Shown: piece by piece, positions 60,102 to 64,000 of the stretch
Layout: each line of letters opens with the position of its first letter
How positions within the stretch are numbered: position 1 is the stretch's first letter
Assembly (NCBI GenBank): GCA_008973525.1
Contig: WACJ01000186.1
Coordinates: forward strand, 620,001 to 684,000
Length of the DNA: 64,000 nucleotides
Source: Stenopsyche tienmushanensis
Taxonomy: Eukaryota; Arthropoda; Insecta; Trichoptera; Stenopsychidae
Direction of reading: 5' to 3'
Program-made: the position numbers and the translations under genes
Notes under the pieces: model-generated
The model's input: only the letters and a program-made list of their open reading frames with translations
Told to the model about the DNA's origin: nothing
Databases searched by the model: none

Positions 60102-60845
60102 TTTTGGCTGATTTATGTTAATCTCCAAAATTTTATATTGTGTACTAAGAGTTTTCTTCTTTTATTAAAATTTACAAATCATCTTTTAATGGCAAAAAAC
60201 AGTGGAATGATCGTTGTTCTTCAGAGGATGATCGATCGATGCTTTTTAGATATTCAGGCACTTTTATTGATTTTTATTTAATAATGGTTTAATGCGGAAT
60301 ATTATTTTAATTTTCGTTGTAGAAGACCAAAGTATCTGAGAGTTTTCTGGTGCAGAAAGATGTTCATAGCTTATATGCATTTTTTTTTCTAAAACTGTGT
60401 TATAAAATACTTATGTTATTCGAAGGATAAATGTGTTGATTTCTCATAAAACTGAGCAGGATTATCGGCCAAAATAATTAAAATATTTACCAGTTTAACC
60501 ATATATGAAAAGATATCATATCCTGAGAAAATCTTCTGTAGAAATCGCTTAAATCCGATGATGGATATAACGCCATAAGAGAAAAAAATATTAATAAGCT
60601 TAAGCATTTTATGAATGGTGATTTTTCACGGTGTGTGCTATGATTCCATGGGAAAAAAGCGAACTTCGGTTTTGGATCTCGATTGTATTATTCATACACC
60701 GATTTTCCACATTACATGTTTTCGGGGATAAGCTCAGAACTTAATATGAGGCATTTATTACGTTTATCGGTGATGTGAGCGTCTCATAAAAAACTCACAC
60801 GCCAATATATCACATCGGATGAAATATTATGAGAGCATATTTTTT
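60102..60845. other. no gene recognised
   Basis: AT-rich, no motif. Confidence 0.5.
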
Positions 60846-61230
60846 CGCGAAAAAATAAATCCAATCCTTCGGGAATGCGATGAGGTGAGTCACTGTAAGA
60901 CGGATAGATTTGGCTATGAAGAATTTGTCATGCGAGAATTATGGCTTCGATTACCGTCCCTGAGCACCCCCAGCAGACTTTCAGAGGGTCGAAAATGCTC
61001 TCGGCGGCCATTTTGGAAATCGTAAATATACCCTCCTTTGATATTATATCCAATAACCGATACATCCCCTCAGTGTGTACACACAGCAATATCCATTTTG
61101 CCTATTCCAATATTTATCTACGGCATTCGAGGAGTTGGAAGACCCGTCAACATATAGTTATATTACATCCTATGAGGCTGAATGCATTTTATATTTGCAC
61201 AAAGAAAATGAATTTTCATTCATCTTATTG
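60846..61230. promoter_or_regulatory. small balanced island with GGCGGCCATTTTG
   Basis: CGGCGGCCATTTTGGAAATC (61002) contains a YY1/Pleiohomeotic-type GCCATTTTG core. Open frames of 68 and 96 codons overlap in different phases and show no domain. Confidence 0.2.
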
Positions 61231-61495
61231 AAGTTCAATAGCAATCGGATTTAAATATGAAAATTACTGGATTAAATGCATTCAATATGTATCAAAAACA
61301 TGGATTTATTGTATAAAAATATTTGATGTGGCTTCATAATGGGACTATGAAAAGCTTGATATTTAATACCTTTGTACAATGTGAGAGAAATGTCATCCAT
61401 CCCCAATATTTAGTCAATCATATTATTTGGTCAATTTTGTAAAAGTTCAAACGTGTGCCAGAACAACTTTTCTTGAAAGAAACCAGTTGAGCTGT
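61231..61495. other. no gene recognised
   Basis: AT-rich gap. Confidence 0.5.
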
Positions 61496-61554
61496 TAATA
61501 TGCAGCGGCGCGAGCCTCCCATGAAAAGGTACACATTCGGGCAGATTTGACCCC

Positions 61555-62135
61555 GCCAACAACGGATGGGGTCAATTGAACCCCGATCCAAGCCCCACCA
61601 TTAGCAATGACCATATTGGCCCGCGATGACCTTTTGTAAAGCATTGTGGACAAAAAGTATGCGCATGCCCATGCCGGTCGTATAAACAGAACATAATTCT
61701 TCTTCGTAATTTTCGGGCAGTCTCGCTGACCCTTCCCCAAATTTTGGTCAAATATTGTCGTCCATTTTCTATGACCACTTTCCATAACAATTGCTGAACA
61801 ATTTTGATCATACACTTACTGACCAATGCTTCTATGACCAAAAAAACAGTAACGGGCAACAAATGCGTGCTCGCATTCACGCACAACACGCGCGCAAAAG
61901 CGATCATGCATTTACGGACCGCTAAAAATGAACACAGTAATTTTTTTTCAACGGTCACAAAATCTATGATCACTTATGCGTGCGATCAGCGTTGATCAAC
62001 GCCCAAACAATTTGCGGCCGTTTATTTACAAACAAGTTGAAAATTCAGTGGTCATTTTTGGAGCAAATCCGAATAACATTTTGCGCCCAAAATGACCATT
62101 GATTTACGACCAACTTTTTGCGACCAAAACCAGTT
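61555..62135. promoter_or_regulatory. cluster of TGACC/GGTCA motifs
   Basis: About eleven TGACC, CGACC or GGTCA cores occur in roughly 530 bp (61607, 61627, 61746, 61772, 61820, 61835, 61953, 62050, 62093, 62108, 62122). Many have the form ATGACCA. The spacing is irregular, so this is not a simple tandem array. TGACC is the nuclear-receptor half-site. A minus-strand frame of 133 codons (61572-61973) overlaps another of 106 codons in a different phase and has no recognised domain. Confidence 0.3.
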
Positions 62136-62499
62136 TATTTTTGCAAGCGTTCCAATTTCAACACAGCGGATATTCATGCAAATCTCAAGCGCTCAGGCAT
62201 TGAAAGCCGACGAACAACGTGAACAAACTGCGAAAATGAGCAGATGTTCAACATTCGCGCATGCAATTATAGCTTATAACGCGGCGTGTGTTGAAAATTA
62301 GAAATATATTGACTGAAAAAAATGTCGTCTATAAATTTGTTTCCATTGTATTGTTCATTATGGGCAAATAATGTATCTAACAAGCGGCTAAGCGACGCAT
62401 CATCATACATCATTTTTTTGGATGCAAATTCAATTAAATGATTTTTAATCGGTTCCATGATCTTCTAGTGCATTTTATTGGAGCACGGACATATCTAAA
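62136..62499. other. no gene recognised
   Basis: Short chance frames only. Confidence 0.45.
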
Positions 62500-62790
62500 A
62501 TCTTGACCCTTCAATTAATGGAGTGTGTGAGATGAAGCCCTCCGGCACCCGTTTTTCGAGGGCCCTCGAAGGCTCCCCTCTAATTGGTTGATTGACCCTT
62601 CGAATCTCGCCCGAATGGACCAATCGCCCATCTGGCCGCAGAGAGGACTGGAGATTTTATCACCAAGTGCTATTCTGGCCATCCTCGGACCCCACTATAA
62701 CATTCCCCATGCTTTCAGTCGATGAAATCCAATTCAATGGCGAACAAACATTGCTTCGCCGTGGATATATTTTATGATTTTAAATTCAAT
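62500..62790. promoter_or_regulatory. balanced island with 16-bp perfect palindrome
   Basis: TTCGAGGGCCCTCGAA (62555-62570) is a perfect 16-bp palindrome. ATTGG (62583) and CCAAT (62618) form an inverted CCAAT-box pair downstream. The 61-codon frame at 62592 is not convincing. A regulatory role is inference only. Confidence 0.3.
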
Positions 62791-63214
62791 TTTAATTACC
62801 ATAAAAATTTATATAAATAAGTGTATTTTTGCAGTCTTTCTATGAGATTTTTGCCGACTACTTTGACATGGTTTTAATAATGTTTTCGATTACTTTAATT
62901 CCTGTAGATTTGATTCCAAGATGATTGAGCTATAAATTCAATATCGAATTGCAAAAAATTGTAATTGACTTGATCAATGATTGTCAATCAACGGTTGTTT
63001 GATTGACTTGATACGAGAATTATTTCACCAAAAATTCTCAAATTTATACACAAAAAACTCTCACAAGGTTTAACTTGGGAATTGTAATATCTATAAGTCG
63101 ATAAACAATCAAATATGGCTTCAATAAATCAAGATACTACTGCAAAACTACACTGAGTTGCTAATTGAATCTTTATTGATGAACTCCATTCTGACCATCC
63201 TCAAGATCAAGATA
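62791..63214. other. no gene recognised
   Basis: AT-rich DNA. Confidence 0.5.
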
Positions 63215-63216
63215 TA

Positions 63217-63795
63217 CAGAGCGTTTTGCATATGGACCGACAAATATTTTTTTGAGTGTTAAAGGAGTCTTTTGCTACACACACATTTTACACATAGACC
63301 CTATGATCTAATTATCAGGGTTATCAGAATATAATTTTTTTTGTTTAAAGAAAAATAGTTGTGAGCTTCCAAAGTCGCACAAAATGTGCAAACGAATGAG
63401 AAATGTCAAATTATAAATTCTTTAAACAAAAAACTAACGACTATTTTGAACTTAGTTTATTTTTTAAAAGTTTCCTAGATAATACTATTTCCATCAAAAT
63501 ACTACATGCTATACAAATCATTCAATAAGTCGTTAAACTTGAAGTTTCAACTGTAGTTGTCTGAAGTAGGATTTCCTCTTTCATTTTTGCAAAGGCGGTG
63601 ATTATTATTTTAATTAAGATTTAATTCTTTTGCACATCCCTGGACAGAGAAATCCAGTGGTGTCAGATCTAGAGACCGTATAAGCCACGGAATAGGGCCA
63701 CTACCTCTGACACTTAGGACATAGAGCCTATGTGTGTGAAATGTAGCAAAAGACACCCAAAAAAAAAAAATTCGGTCCATGTGCAAAATACCCTG
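63217..63795 (-). mobile_element. Tc1-like element with long imperfect inverted repeats
   Basis: TA flanks both ends. The left end reads CAGAGCGTTTTGCATATGGA and the inverted right end CAGGGTATTTTGCACATGGA. Similarity continues through GGACCGA, a T run, GTCTTTTGCTAC and CACACATAG, about 80 bp per arm. A CAGGGTRTT-type tip with TA duplication is typical of the IS630/Tc1-like group whose proteins carry DUF4817. Only a scrap of transposase remains. Confidence 0.7.
63620..63735 (-). pseudogene. Tc1-like (DDE_3) transposase scrap
   Basis: On the minus strand IPWLIRSLDLTPLDFSVQG corresponds to the 'WPPRSPDLTPLDFFLWG' segment that holds the last catalytic Asp in this insect transposase group. The Asp before LTP and the Asp of PLD are retained; flanking sequence is lost or fused with the terminal repeat. 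It cannot function. Confidence 0.65.
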
Positions 63796-63797
63796 TA

Positions 63798-64000
63798 CAT
63801 TTAAACATTCTAGAAAAATAATTAATGCCGAACATAACAAAACAAGGATAAACAGAGAAAAATATTGGCAAATAAATGGAATAGTATTTGAAGTGAAGTA
63901 ATTAAAAATTTGATCAAAACATTTGTCTTGAAGCTTAAGGGAACAAATTTTATTGCCTTTTATTACATATACACTTATTTTTTGCTACAGTAATTAAATC
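63798..64000. other. no gene recognised
   Basis: AT-rich end of the window. Confidence 0.5.

Noticed and set aside
61572..61973. 133-codon minus-strand frame
   Set aside because: It overlaps a 106-codon frame in another phase and no motif is visible; more likely chance within the TGACC-rich block.
1..64000. CRISPR arrays, operons or bacterial mobile elements
   Set aside because: No regularly spaced direct repeats with unique spacers and no dense coding; the DNA is eukaryotic in character.

Overview
This is eukaryotic, animal-type DNA: strongly AT-rich, with no operons, no long intact reading frames and no recognisable host gene. R1-like and RTE-like retrotransposon remnants next to several mariner lineages, Tigger/pogo, hAT, Kolobok and a Tc1-like element of the type common in insects suggest an arthropod. 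A crustacean such as a copepod would fit, but the species cannot be fixed from sequence alone. The longest ATG-to-stop frame is 172 codons and is not convincing as a gene.

Layout. 1-3.9 kb: AT-rich DNA with one possible Gag zinc-knuckle scrap. 3.95-5.47 kb: a mariner with both terminal repeats, its middle replaced by a 5'-truncated R1-like LINE. 8.1-11.5 kb: two deleted copies of a second mariner subfamily flank a Tigger/pogo transposase fragment. 13.5-19.75 kb: a dispersed repeat, a 27-bp mariner vestige, an eroded repeat-encoded protein of unknown function (15.4-16.4 kb) and a third mariner subfamily, which has a second copy at 29.1-29.9 kb. 24.3-25.2 kb: two copies of a hairpin-bearing repeat around a Mos1-like remnant; a third copy lies inverted at 42.1-42.4 kb. 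33.27-34.38 kb: a hAT element with a perfect 8-bp target duplication and a nested RTE-like LINE tail. 38-47 kb: tRNA-derived SINE-like sequences, a hAT terminus and inverted repeats. 49-51.5 kb: four more copies of the repeat first seen at 13.5 kb. 52.8-54.4 kb: a Kolobok element (TTAA duplication) carrying a retroposed, polyadenylated piece of hAT-derived transcript with 16-bp target duplications. 54.6-55.4 kb: a broken SCAND3/ZBED5-type hAT transposase. 58.9-60.1 kb: a second Kolobok. 63.2-63.8 kb: a Tc1-like element with inverted repeats.

Between the transposon remnants lie islands of more balanced base composition (about 26.9, 30.2, 36.4, 40.8, 44.3, 50.2, 52.0, 57.5, 60.9 and 62.5 kb) with CpG-rich stretches, palindromes and recognisable factor sites. 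The island at 52.0-52.4 kb looks most like a promoter: a TCTCGCGAGA palindrome lies 15 bp upstream of an ETS-CRE composite. The simplest reading is a gene desert or long-intron region holding regulatory elements in transposon-derived DNA. I saw no clear new biological system. The most unusual items are the nested retroposed hAT-derived transcript, the hairpin repeat family, the unknown repeat-encoded protein and the promoter-like island.
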